Of a stretch of DNA of 11,281 nucleotides, positions 1-5,213 are shown piece after piece. Position 1 is the stretch's first letter, and each line of letters starts with the position of its first letter. This stretch comes from CAZQYB01 sp964597535 (GTDB taxonomy: Bacteria; Planctomycetota; Phycisphaerae; Sedimentisphaerales; Anaerobacaceae), in contig CAZQYB010000086.1 in NCBI GenBank assembly GCA_964597535.1, positions 1 through 11,281 of the forward strand, in the 5' to 3' direction. Under the pieces are notes generated by a model. That model was not told the origin of the DNA. It saw nothing but the letters and a program-made list of their open reading frames with translations, and searched no databases. Position numbers and translations under genes: made by a program.

Positions 1-36
1 TCCCCAAGCACCGTAGGGCGTCCCCGAGGGACTGCC

Positions 37-84
37 GCTTGAGGCTGCCACCCGGGGATTTGCTTTGCTTGAGGCTGCCACCCG
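37..84. repeat. 18-bp direct repeat, two copies 30 bp apart
   Basis: The string GCTTGAGGCTGCCACCCG occurs at 37-54 and again at 67-84 without mismatch. Just to the left a small dyad, GTCCC-CGA-GGGAC, spans 20-32. No coding frame accounts for the repeats. They may be part of a larger array cut by the window edge. Confidence 0.85.
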
Positions 85-154
85 CCGTTTCGTATTGCGT
101 CGTGCGTGGAAGGGGGGACATAAGGGCATCACGATATCAGAGCATCGGGTAGCT

Positions 155-186
155 GGGCATCAGGGGGAAAGGGCATCAGGGGGAAA
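155..186. repeat. 16-bp perfect tandem repeat
   Basis: GGGCATCAGGGGGAAA is repeated head to tail at 155-170 and 171-186 with no mismatch. An imperfect relative (AGGGCATCACGA) lies about 30 bp upstream. The repeat is non-coding as far as I can see. Confidence 0.85.
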
Positions 187-310
187 TCTGCCGAGAGGGC
201 GTAAGAAGACCCCATTGATGGCACTGAGAGCATTGTCTCGATGCCGAAAACGTATTTTTATCGGAAGGTGTAAATCTTTTTCAAAAAAATTTTAAAAAGG
301 CAGAAAAAGG

Positions 311-354
311 TTGACACAGAGATGAAAGGGTTTTACATTTTACAAAATGTAAAA
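311..354 (+). promoter_or_regulatory. Sigma-70-like promoter overlapped by a 24-bp palindrome
   Basis: A perfect TTGACA (311-316) is followed after 17 bp by TACATT (334-339, 4 of 6 matches to TATAAT). The -10 element lies inside a perfect inverted repeat: TTTTACATTTT (331-341), a 2-bp centre AC, then AAAATGTAAAA (344-354). A symmetrical operator over the -10 is a classical arrangement for repression. The only plausible downstream gene is the MerR-type gene 470 bp away, so the transcript would have a long repeat-filled leader. What binds here is unknown. The palindrome is certain and its role as an operator is inferred. Confidence 0.45.
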
Positions 355-385
355 TGCTTTTTGATTATAACACGAGCTATTGAAG

Positions 386-467
386 ACCGTGGAAATAGAA
401 ATAGAGATAGAGATACCGTGGAAATAGACATACCACAGAAATAGCAGGAATAGAAATAGCAGGAATA
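386..467. repeat. Purine-rich minisatellite (GAAATA-type)
   Basis: This is a run of related short units on one strand. ACCGTGGAAATAGA occurs at 386-399 and 415-428, and GAAATAGCAGGAATA is repeated in perfect tandem at 438-452 and 453-467. AATAGA and AGATAG units lie between them. The plus strand is almost entirely purine plus T, giving strong strand asymmetry that fades towards position 535. The pattern suits replication slippage and does not resemble a protein-coding region. Confidence 0.7.
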
Positions 468-607
468 AAAGTAAAGGTGTTGTAGGAACATAAACAAGGG
501 CACAACAGAAATAGAGACAAAGGCACAATGAGATTTCCGGCAACAATGAGTGCGGATGCTAAGGCCTTGTTTTCCTGGAAGCTCTAAAAAGATGAATGGA
601 CTTTTTA

Positions 608-668
608 TCTGTCATTCCAACCCTTTTGCAGCAGGAAAGATTCTTCGGCTGCGCCTCAGAATGACAGA
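608..668. repeat. REP-like inverted repeat element
   Basis: Ten-base perfect arms, TCTGTCATTC (608-617) and GAATGACAGA (659-668), enclose 41 bp that includes GATTCTTCGGCTGCGCCTCA. Intergenic elements with TGTCATTC-type ends and an internal 'TTCTTCGGCTGCGCCTC' body are common as dispersed, non-autonomous repeats in many bacterial genomes; that comparison is from memory. No ORF overlaps it. The right end appears to have seeded the adjacent 22-bp tandem array. Confidence 0.6.
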
Positions 669-671
669 ATA

Positions 672-800
672 AGGAGCTCAGAATAACGAAATGAGGAGCT
701 CAGAATAACGAAATGAGAAGCTCAGAAAAACAAAATGAGTAGTTTAGAAAGACAAAGCGAGGATTTTATAAAAACAAAACGAATAGTTTAATAAGGAAGG
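672..800. repeat. 22-bp tandem repeat array, about six progressively decayed units
   Basis: Units lie at 672-693, 694-715, 716-737, 738-759, 760-781 and a partial unit at 782-800. Units 1 and 2 are identical. Unit 3 matches at 19 of 22 positions, unit 4 at 14 and unit 5 at 15. The unit core is CTCAGAATAACGAAATG, degrading to more A-rich forms. The last partial unit contains the ribosome binding site (AAGGAAGG, 793-800) of the MerR-type gene. The right end of the REP-like element (650-671) aligns with the unit at 14 of 22 positions, in phase with the array. Confidence 0.85.
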
Positions 801-809
801 TTTTTATCG

Positions 810-1103
810 ATGCAAACGGAAGTTGAAGAACATATCTTACAAATACCCGCCAAACTCTATCGAATTGGCGAACTGGTTCGCTATACACCGCTTTCACGGC
901 AGACTATTCATAACTACACGATAATGGGGCTTATTCGTGAGGCAGAATGGACGGAAGGCGGACATCGACTGTACGACGAGTCGGTATTCGAAAGATTGTC
1001 GAAGATAATCAAACTTAGGAAGAGCAAAACTCTTTGGGAAATAAGGCAGATTCTAAACGAAGAAGAAGCTGCCGCCAAGATGTGCTCAACTGAGCAAAAC
1101 TGA
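810..1103 (+). CDS. MerR-type HTH regulator, short form
   Basis: This 97-residue protein consists essentially of a winged-helix MerR DNA-binding domain. The recognition helix-turn-helix is at about residues 17-36 (YRIGELVRYTPLSRQTIHNY), followed by the wing containing GGHRLYD (50-56) and the usual C-terminal helices (57-83). There is no long dimerisation helix and no Cys-rich effector-binding tail as in metal-sensing MerR proteins, so no ligand can be named. The ATG at 810 is supported by AAGGAAGG 9 bases upstream, inside the last unit of the 22-bp repeat array. Spacing to the FlgN-like gene is 231 bp. Short MerR proteins near flagellar genes could be local regulators, but this is inference. 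The domain call is firm and the function is not. Confidence 0.85.
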   Translation: MQTEVEEHILQIPAKLYRIGELVRYTPLSRQTIHNYTIMGLIREAEWTEGGHRLYDESVFERLSKIIKLRKSKTLWEIRQILNEEEAAAKMCSTEQN

Positions 1104-1147
1104 ACAGAGAAGCTGACCATATTCGGAAACCGGAACAGAGGAAAAAG

Positions 1148-1209
1148 GTAAAATAATTTTACTTCTTTGAGATTGTTTTGCTGCAGCGGCAATGACAAAC
1201 GAATTGCCG
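1148..1209. other. Two dyad structures between the MerR-type gene and the FlgN-like gene
   Basis: Forty-five bases after the MerR-type stop codon lies a 15-bp palindrome, GTAAAAT-A-ATTTTAC (1148-1162), flanked by A-rich and T-rich tracts, so it could act as a weak terminator or an operator. Farther on, CGGCAAT (1187-1193) pairs with ATTGCCG (1203-1209) across a 9-base loop, with no U-tract. The dyads are real in the sequence and their role is unknown. Confidence 0.4.
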
Positions 1210-1227
1210 TAGTAACTCAAGGAAGGG

Positions 1228-1332
1228 ATGAAAGGTTCAGGGATGAGAAACAGTGCTTTACTTTTCACAAGTTGTCCTTCCTGCTTTTTCTCACCCTTAT
1301 TGCCTGCTAAGAAACGTACGGAGAGAAGCTGA
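1228..1332 (+). CDS. Possible 34-aa leader ORF before the FlgN-like gene
   Basis: A short frame starts with ATG at 1228 directly after AAGGAAGGG (1219-1227) and ends with TGA (1330-1332), two bases before the ATG of the FlgN-like gene. The peptide begins MKGSGMRNSALLF and ends KKRTERS, with no domain. Its SD-like sequence and its stop position would suit translational coupling to the next gene, whose own SD (GGAG at 1320-1323) is 11 bases from its ATG. It could equally be chance, since short frames like this are common and nothing but the start signal supports it. Confidence 0.2.
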   Translation: MKGSGMRNSALLFTSCPSCFFSPLLPAKKRTERS

Positions 1333-1334
1333 TT

Positions 1335-1736
1335 ATGAAAGAACAAAACAACGAGGCAGGTGCGGAGCTGCTATTTCTTTTGAGACAGCAGCGCTGCTTA
1401 TATCATCAGTTCAAAATGCTCAGCGACAGACAACGCCAATTGGCGGGTACAGATTCTCCGGAGCAGCTATTAGAAGTTGTATTCGGGCGGCGCAAACTTT
1501 TGGAAAAGCTCCGGGAACTGGATGGGAAACTTCGGCCAATAAAAGCGAACTGGCAGAGACTTTCGGCCCAAATTGGGCCTGAACATAAAGCCCAGGCATA
1601 TAAGATGGCAAATCAGGTAAAGGAAATTGTGGGAGAAATTTTGGCGTTTTTCCCTTCTGAAACGGTCGAAAATCTACTGGTAAATGAGAATTGTAGATTT
1701 GATGAGGTCTTTGTTGAACCCCAGCTTCAACAGTAA
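1335..1736 (+). CDS. FlgN-like flagellar export chaperone
   Basis: This 133-residue protein is almost entirely helical with heptad-like Leu spacing and no signal peptide or membrane segment. The N-terminal part (LLFLLRQQRCLYHQFKML, residues 12-29) and the later LLEVVFGRRKLLEKLRELDGKL segment resemble the FlgN family, which is 130-150 residues long and binds the hook-associated proteins FlgK and FlgL before type III export. The match is by pattern only, because FlgN proteins have few conserved residues. The context supports it: a FlgB-like gene starts 9 bases downstream and fliA is near. The ATG at 1335 has a modest GGAG at 1320-1323. Another coiled-coil flagellar helper such as a FliT-type chaperone is possible. 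Confidence 0.6.
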   Translation: MKEQNNEAGAELLFLLRQQRCLYHQFKMLSDRQRQLAGTDSPEQLLEVVFGRRKLLEKLRELDGKLRPIKANWQRLSAQIGPEHKAQAYKMANQVKEIVGEILAFFPSETVENLLVNENCRFDEVFVEPQLQQ

Positions 1737-1745
1737 GGACTGCGT

Positions 1746-2162
1746 ATGAATCTGTCATCATTGATAACAGACAATATTGCTGAATTGCTCGTTAAGATAG
1801 TCGAGTTCACGCAAACTCGCCAGAAGATACTCAGCCGGAACATAAACAATATCCACAGTTTCGACTTTGTGCCGAAAGACCTGGCGGTGGATGAGTTTTC
1901 CGAACTGCTGAACAATGCTATCGACGAGCATATCCTCAACCAGCGACTTCTGCTCCGCGATACCGAAAATATCAAATTCGGCATCAGTGGCAGCTTCGAA
2001 ACCAAAGCGGTAGTCGATGAATATGCGAAGGAGCTTTTTGAAGAAAATCGAGATGAGTATCTCGAACTGCAAATAAGTAAGCTTTTGGAAAATTCGCTCA
2101 ACCAAAGAGTAGCAGCAGAACTGCTCCGGGAAAAACAAGGGACGATTTCGATTTTCGAGTAA
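1746..2162 (+). CDS. flgB: Divergent FlgB-like flagellar proximal rod protein
   Basis: This 138-residue protein has FlgB size. FlgB forms part of the rod that crosses the periplasm and is exported by the flagellar type III apparatus without a cleaved signal. The N-terminal rod signature is recognisable at residues 21-60, where FTQTRQKILSRNINNI and then VPKDLAVDEFSELL parallel the family pattern 'RQKxxAxNIANxxTPGFxxKDxxFxxxL'. The usual TPG(F/Y) is replaced by HSFDF (37-41). The C-terminal helix (about 88-128) matches the region that packs against the N-terminal helix. TAAGGA (1734-1739), overlapping the stop of the previous gene, is a good SD for the ATG at 1746, so the two genes are probably co-transcribed and coupled. 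The usual partners flgC and fliE do not follow. I am fairly confident of the family and less sure of full rod function. Confidence 0.6.
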   Translation: MNLSSLITDNIAELLVKIVEFTQTRQKILSRNINNIHSFDFVPKDLAVDEFSELLNNAIDEHILNQRLLLRDTENIKFGISGSFETKAVVDEYAKELFEENRDEYLELQISKLLENSLNQRVAAELLREKQGTISIFE

Positions 2163-2362
2163 CTATGAGTTAGTCACCAAAGAACCTGATATTTGAAAAC
2201 CAGGACGTTACAGATGTTTCTAAAAGGACAAATTGGAAGCGAAGCACTCCATGTGCAACAGATGACGGGCAGTTGCAGAGCTCCTGCGAAAACCGGTTGT
2301 TTTAGCTTATCCCAAAGCCCAGATTACCTTATCACTGCTGTCTTTATCGGGGAGATTAGGTA

Positions 2363-2536
2363 ATGGTTCGGCCACACAACCAAACAATAAAAACTTTTTT
2401 AAGAAGATTGCTGACTGGTTGTTCTAAAGTTATTCGCCGAGAGGTCGATAAAGATTTGGGACGTTGGCTGAAAAAGCACAAAGCGAATGTTCCGTTATTT
2501 ATGGGACTTAAAGATTGGCATTGTAAAACGTATTAG
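2363..2536 (+). CDS. Possible small basic protein (57 aa), unrecognised
   Basis: The ATG at 2363 overlaps the TAA of a preceding 49-codon frame (2214-2363) as TAATG, and GGGGAG (2349-2354) lies 8 bases upstream. The product is Lys/Arg-rich with the segments TFLRRLLTGCSKVIRREVD and LGRWLKKHKANVP. It has no signal peptide, no membrane helix and no family that I recognise. Against it, the sigma-28-type promoter of fliA lies inside the frame, so the stretch may simply be an intergenic leader. The start region resembles that of the small minus-strand ORF at 9772-9933. Confidence 0.22.
   Translation: MVRPHNQTIKTFLRRLLTGCSKVIRREVDKDLGRWLKKHKANVPLFMGLKDWHCKTY
2425..2451 (+). promoter_or_regulatory. 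Sigma-28 (FliA/WhiG-type) promoter of fliA
   Basis: TAAAGTTA (2425-2432), a spacer of exactly 11 bases, and GTCGATAA (2444-2451) match the classical flagellar consensus TAAAGTTT-N11-GCCGATAA at 14 of 16 positions with the correct spacing. Transcription would start near 2458, giving a leader of about 130 nt before the fliA GTG at 2588. Since fliA encodes the matching sigma factor, the arrangement implies positive autoregulation. It was the only such site I found when scanning both strands by eye for the GCCGATAA element. Confidence 0.75.
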
Positions 2537-2587
2537 AACCCTAAAATCTGGTTCCCGCAAGGCGGGCGCCCTTTCACGGAGGAAATT

Positions 2588-3364
2588 GTGAAAAATAACC
2601 AGCAACACGACATTTATCAAGTATGGGAACAATTCCATAAGAACCGCAGCGACCATTTTCGTAATCTACTTATGAAACACTATATGTATCTGGTGAAATA
2701 TGCCGCTGAGCGGCTGTACAGCAAGCTGCCTGATAAGGTTGACGTGAATGACCTTATCAGTGCGGGCATTTTCGGGTTGATGGATGCGATTGACGCTTTC
2801 GACCCTGCCAGGGGCGTAAAGTTCGAGACATATTGCTCGCCTCGTATAAGAGGTTCCATACTTGATGAACTGCGCAGTATGGACTGGGTGCCTCGATTAG
2901 TTCGTGCTCGCGCACACCGGTTAGCCAGGGCGACGCAGTTGCTCGAGACACATCTTGGCCGCAAGCCCACCGAAAAGGAAACAGCCGACAAACTGGAAAT
3001 GGATATGGAGGAGTTTAACAGACTTCGGCGTGATGCCAATGCGGTCAGCCTGGTTTCGCTGGACACCAAATATAGCGATGGCAACGGCGAAAAAGATGTT
3101 CGCGAAATCGATGTAATTAAAGACCAAAGAAGTCAAGACCCCTTAATCGAGGCCCAAAAGCGAGACCTGAAAAGTTTACTCACTAAGGGATTTACGCGGG
3201 CTGAGCAGTTGATTGTCGCTTTGTATTACTACGAAGAGATGACGATGAAAGAGATTGGCGCAACGCTGGATTTATCCGAGTCTCGCGTCTCGCAGATGCA
3301 CTCATCTATCATCGCACGTCTAAAGGCCCAGATGAACACCAGAAAAAAGGAATTTGCAATCTAA
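2588..3364 (+). CDS. fliA: Flagellar/motility sigma factor FliA (WhiG family, sigma-28)
   Basis: This 258-residue alternative sigma factor directs RNA polymerase to late flagellar promoters. Sigma region 2 spans about residues 30-105, with the core-binding/-10 segment DLISAGIFGLMDAIDAFDP and the family hallmark IRGSILDELRSMDWVPR (87-103). Region 3 follows (about 106-165, ending VSLDT), and region 4 (about 190-250) carries the -35 helix-turn-helix in MTMKEIGATLDLSESRVSQMH. Its length is typical of FliA/WhiG. The start is GTG, chosen because GGAGG (2578-2582) lies five bases upstream and the N-terminus has normal family length. A near-consensus sigma-28 promoter 137 bp upstream suggests autoactivation. 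No anti-sigma flgM gene is visible beside it. WhiG is the orthologous name in non-motile actinobacteria, but flagellar neighbours favour FliA. Confidence 0.95.
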   Translation: MKNNQQHDIYQVWEQFHKNRSDHFRNLLMKHYMYLVKYAAERLYSKLPDKVDVNDLISAGIFGLMDAIDAFDPARGVKFETYCSPRIRGSILDELRSMDWVPRLVRARAHRLARATQLLETHLGRKPTEKETADKLEMDMEEFNRLRRDANAVSLVSLDTKYSDGNGEKDVREIDVIKDQRSQDPLIEAQKRDLKSLLTKGFTRAEQLIVALYYYEEMTMKEIGATLDLSESRVSQMHSSIIARLKAQMNTRKKEFAI

Positions 3365-3548
3365 TAAATAACAGTATTCACCCTCCTAACCTTGTTCCCT
3401 AATCTGCGTTAGCCCGCCCAGAACATACAGCAAAGCGCTCAACAATGTGGTCCCAAAATAAACAGGGCTGGTTTTCCATCTTGTATTCTCCAAATAGATC
3501 ACCTTTATCGCCCCGAATTATAAGTGCTCGCAAATATCTAAGTAACAG

Positions 3549-3577
3549 TTGAATCAGCGTCGCAATATGCTTATATT
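3549..3577 (+). promoter_or_regulatory. Sigma-70-type promoter of dapF
   Basis: TTGAAT (3549-3554), a 17-bp spacer and TATATT (3572-3577, 5 of 6 matches) lie just upstream of dapF. Transcription would begin near 3584, leaving a short leader of about 20 nt that contains the AAGGAG ribosome binding site (3592-3597). dapF is therefore probably expressed independently of fliA, which ends 240 bp upstream. Confidence 0.55.
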
Positions 3578-3604
3578 AAAGCGGTTTTGATAAGGAGCAG
3601 TAAG

Positions 3605-4483
3605 ATGCGATTTACGAAAATGCACGGTTTGGGCAATGATTACGTTTATGTCAATTGCTTCGAGGAGCAAGTTGAGGACCCCGCGAATCTGGCCCGGATA
3701 GTGAGCGACAGGCACAAGGGGATAGGTTCTGACGGGTTGATTCTTATTTGTCCATCGCAAACAGCGGATGTGCGAATGCGTATCTTCAATGCCGATGGTT
3801 CAGAAGCCGAGATGTGCGGTAATGGTATTCGATGCTGCGCAAAGTACAGTTACGAGCATAAATTGGCCGAGGCCGGCGGTTCGCTCTCGATACCTGGTCA
3901 GCCACCTTGCCCAGCTTCATTTAAGATAGAAACCGGCAGCGGGGTTTTAGCGGTTGGGCTCATAATCGATGATAGTGACAAGGTTCAAAAGGTGTGCGTC
4001 AATATGGGCGAACCCGGGTTAGCAGCCAAGGACATACCGGTCAACCTGCCGGTCAAAGAAGTGATTGAACAGCCAATGATGTTTCAAAGTCGGGCATTTG
4101 TAATGACGTGTGTGTCAATGGGCAATCCGCACGCTGTCTTTTTCCGCGATGACCTTGCAACCATCAGGTTGGAGAAGTTTGGGCCTGTAATCGAAAACCA
4201 CAGCATCTTTCCAAATCGAGTCAATGTGCATTTTGTTCAGGTAGAGAACCCGACGGAGTTTACAATGCGAACGTGGGAGCGAGGCAGTGGAACCACCTTA
4301 GGATGCGGTACAGGTGCATGTGCCTGTTGCGTGGCGGCGGTGCTTACCGGTCGAGGAGAACGAGTGTGCACTGTGCATCTGCCGGGAGGAGAGCTGGATT
4401 TGAACTGGAGCGAAGAGAATAATTGCGTTTATATGACAGGCCCGGCCGTCGAAGTCTTCGAAGGCACCTGGCCTGAAGAGTAA
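3605..4483 (+). CDS. dapF: Diaminopimelate epimerase
   Basis: The enzyme interconverts LL- and meso-diaminopimelate in the cytoplasm, the penultimate step of lysine synthesis and the source of meso-DAP for peptidoglycan. It is PLP-independent and uses two cysteines. Both are present: Cys71 in EMCGNGIRC and Cys234 in LGCGTGACA. The start MRFTKMHGLGNDYVYV is the standard N-terminus, and the C-terminal TGPAVEVFEG is also typical. At 292 residues it is slightly longer than the usual 270-280, with extra sequence around residues 93-107 (Pro-rich) and 145-160. I chose ATG 3605 because AAGGAG (3592-3597) is 7 bases upstream; an in-frame TTG at 3587 would start before that site. No other lysine gene is adjacent. 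It converges with the PilZ gene, 3 bp apart, without a visible terminator between them. Confidence 0.96.
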   Translation: MRFTKMHGLGNDYVYVNCFEEQVEDPANLARIVSDRHKGIGSDGLILICPSQTADVRMRIFNADGSEAEMCGNGIRCCAKYSYEHKLAEAGGSLSIPGQPPCPASFKIETGSGVLAVGLIIDDSDKVQKVCVNMGEPGLAAKDIPVNLPVKEVIEQPMMFQSRAFVMTCVSMGNPHAVFFRDDLATIRLEKFGPVIENHSIFPNRVNVHFVQVENPTEFTMRTWERGSGTTLGCGTGACACCVAAVLTGRGERVCTVHLPGGELDLNWSEENNCVYMTGPAVEVFEGTWPEE

Positions 4484-4486
4484 TGC

Positions 4487-4831
4487 TTACATACAAAGCC
4501 TTGGAGAGCGGCAAAATTGCAGCGCTACGCCATATCTGCCGGAAGGTAAATTCGCGTCTTCTCCGGAACTGCAGCTTCTAACGACCTTGCCGAATCCTGA
4601 AATCCTTCCGCCTAATTCAAGCAGACCCGCTGTGGGTGGTATAGTCAATTCCACCTTCAGGAGCCTGCCCTGTTCAAACTCATTGGCTACAGTTTCGAAA
4701 TACAAGCCACCGGGACTTACGTTAATCGTGCAGCCGGTATAGAACTTCTCCGCCAACGAAGGAACTTTACGGCACGACAAATCAAGCTTTATGGGCAGTC
4801 GTTTATACTTTCGCTTTTCGGGCCTACTCAC
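4487..4831 (-). CDS. PilZ-domain c-di-GMP effector
   Basis: This is a single-domain PilZ protein of 114 residues. Both c-di-GMP contact motifs are intact: RxxxR as RKYKR (residues 7-11) and (D/N)xSxxG as NVSPGG (37-42), followed by the beta-barrel strands (for example LLKVELTIPP and YGVALQF). Free-standing PilZ domains commonly relay c-di-GMP to flagella, pili or polysaccharide synthesis, but its target cannot be read here. The start is GTG at 4831, supported by GGGAGG six to seven bases upstream on the minus strand. It is divergent from the histidine kinase gene across a 389-bp intergenic region and convergent with dapF. A GGDEF protein in the same window could supply the ligand. The family is certain and the process it controls is not. 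Confidence 0.88.
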   Translation of the reverse strand: MSRPEKRKYKRLPIKLDLSCRKVPSLAEKFYTGCTINVSPGGLYFETVANEFEQGRLLKVELTIPPTAGLLELGGRISGFGKVVRSCSSGEDANLPSGRYGVALQFCRSPRLCM

Positions 4832-5159
4832 CGTGTGCCTCCCTGCATTATCTCACTTTCTTTTTCGGCGAATATTTAAGAGTTGCAAAATCCATACCAA
4901 AGCCGGGCATAAGCAAATATCCTATTTTTACTTTTGCAAATGCTTACTCAGCATAATGTTAGGCAAAATTAACCCACCGGTGTTGACAAACTCTGCGACA
5001 AGAACGCCTATAACGTTGCCAAATAACAACGCCAAATCCCTGTTTTGTTGCTTTTAATCCAAATATCTGCTGAAAAAACGGCTCTTTAGTGGCTTATTTT
5101 ACAAAGAGTTACCTTTCCGACTAAACAAGAAACTCTTTGAATCCGAAAAAAGAAGACAT

Positions 5160-5179
5160 ATGTTGCTTTTTTGCAACAT
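5160..5179. promoter_or_regulatory. Inverted repeat upstream of kinase promoter, candidate operator
   Basis: ATGTTGC (5160-5166), six T residues, and GCAACAT (5173-5179) form a perfect 7-bp dyad centred 10 bp upstream of the -35 element. A second, wider dyad (CAAAGAGTT at 5102-5110, AACTCTTTG at 5131-5139) lies further upstream. The position suits a regulator-binding site, possibly for the adjacent NtrC-type protein, but a hairpin that ends upstream transcription is also possible. Confidence 0.35.
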
Positions 5180-5185
5180 CCGTAC

Positions 5186-5213
5186 TTGACAATGTGAATA
5201 TAGGTATTATTAT
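5186..5213 (+). promoter_or_regulatory. Sigma-70-type promoter of the kinase operon; transcript probably leaderless
   Basis: A perfect TTGACA (5186-5191), a 16-bp spacer and TATTAT (5208-5213, 5 of 6 matches) precede the kinase ATG at 5221. The expected start of transcription is around 5219-5222, on or next to the ATG. No Shine-Dalgarno sequence is present before the ATG. Both facts point to a leaderless mRNA. Confidence 0.55.

Larger units (their letters stand above)
1..809. other. Repeat-rich intergenic region, no convincing gene
   Basis: About 800 bases upstream of the MerR-type gene contain no ORF I believe. The open frames here either lack start signals or encode simple-sequence peptides, such as an Ile-Ser-rich stretch produced by reading the purine-rich repeat on the minus strand. 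The region is instead a succession of repeats: an 18-bp direct repeat (37-54, 67-84), a 16-bp tandem repeat (155-170, 171-186), a palindrome over a promoter (311-354), a purine-rich minisatellite (386-467), a REP-like inverted repeat (608-668) and a 22-bp tandem array (672-800). Most of these are listed separately. The composition drifts from GC-rich at the left edge to strongly purine-rich, A-rich DNA near the gene. Confidence 0.7.
2163..2587. other. 425-bp gap between flgB-like gene and fliA, with promoter and leader
   Basis: There is no gene longer than 57 codons here. The gap holds two overlapping small ORFs (2214-2363 and 2363-2536), a strong sigma-28-type promoter (2425-2451), and, close to the fliA ribosome binding site, a tight hairpin CCCGC-AAG-GCGGG (2554-2566) followed by the palindrome GGGCGCCC (2564-2571). 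I compared the left part with c-di-GMP and other common riboswitch consensus features and saw no match. Confidence 0.55.

Noticed and set aside
65..295. 76-codon plus-strand ORF at the left edge
   Set aside because: It overlaps two direct-repeat families, has no SD and gives an Arg/Gly-rich peptide with no domain.
340..546. Minus-strand ORF with Leu/Phe-rich and Ile-Ser-repeat peptide, resembling a membrane protein
   Set aside because: The peptide is the translation of the purine-rich minisatellite on the opposite strand; hydrophobicity follows from the repeat composition.
672..800. CRISPR array
   Set aside because: The 22-bp units are contiguous with no spacers and decay progressively; no cas genes are present.
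1253..1582. 109-codon plus-strand ORF overlapping the FlgN-like gene
   Set aside because: It is out of frame with the helical FlgN-like product, has no SD and no recognisable domain.
2163..2362. Possible riboswitch (c-di-GMP type) between the flgB-like gene and fliA
   Set aside because: None of the conserved core strings of the GEMM c-di-GMP aptamer or other common aptamers could be aligned.
3587..3604. Upstream TTG start for dapF
   Set aside because: It would begin before the AAGGAG ribosome binding site, which is correctly placed for ATG 3605, and would add residues absent from the family.
4791..5057. 88-codon plus-strand ORF downstream of the pilZ start
   Set aside because: It runs antisense into the start of pilZ, has no SD, is Cys/Phe-rich and continues through AT-rich intergenic sequence.
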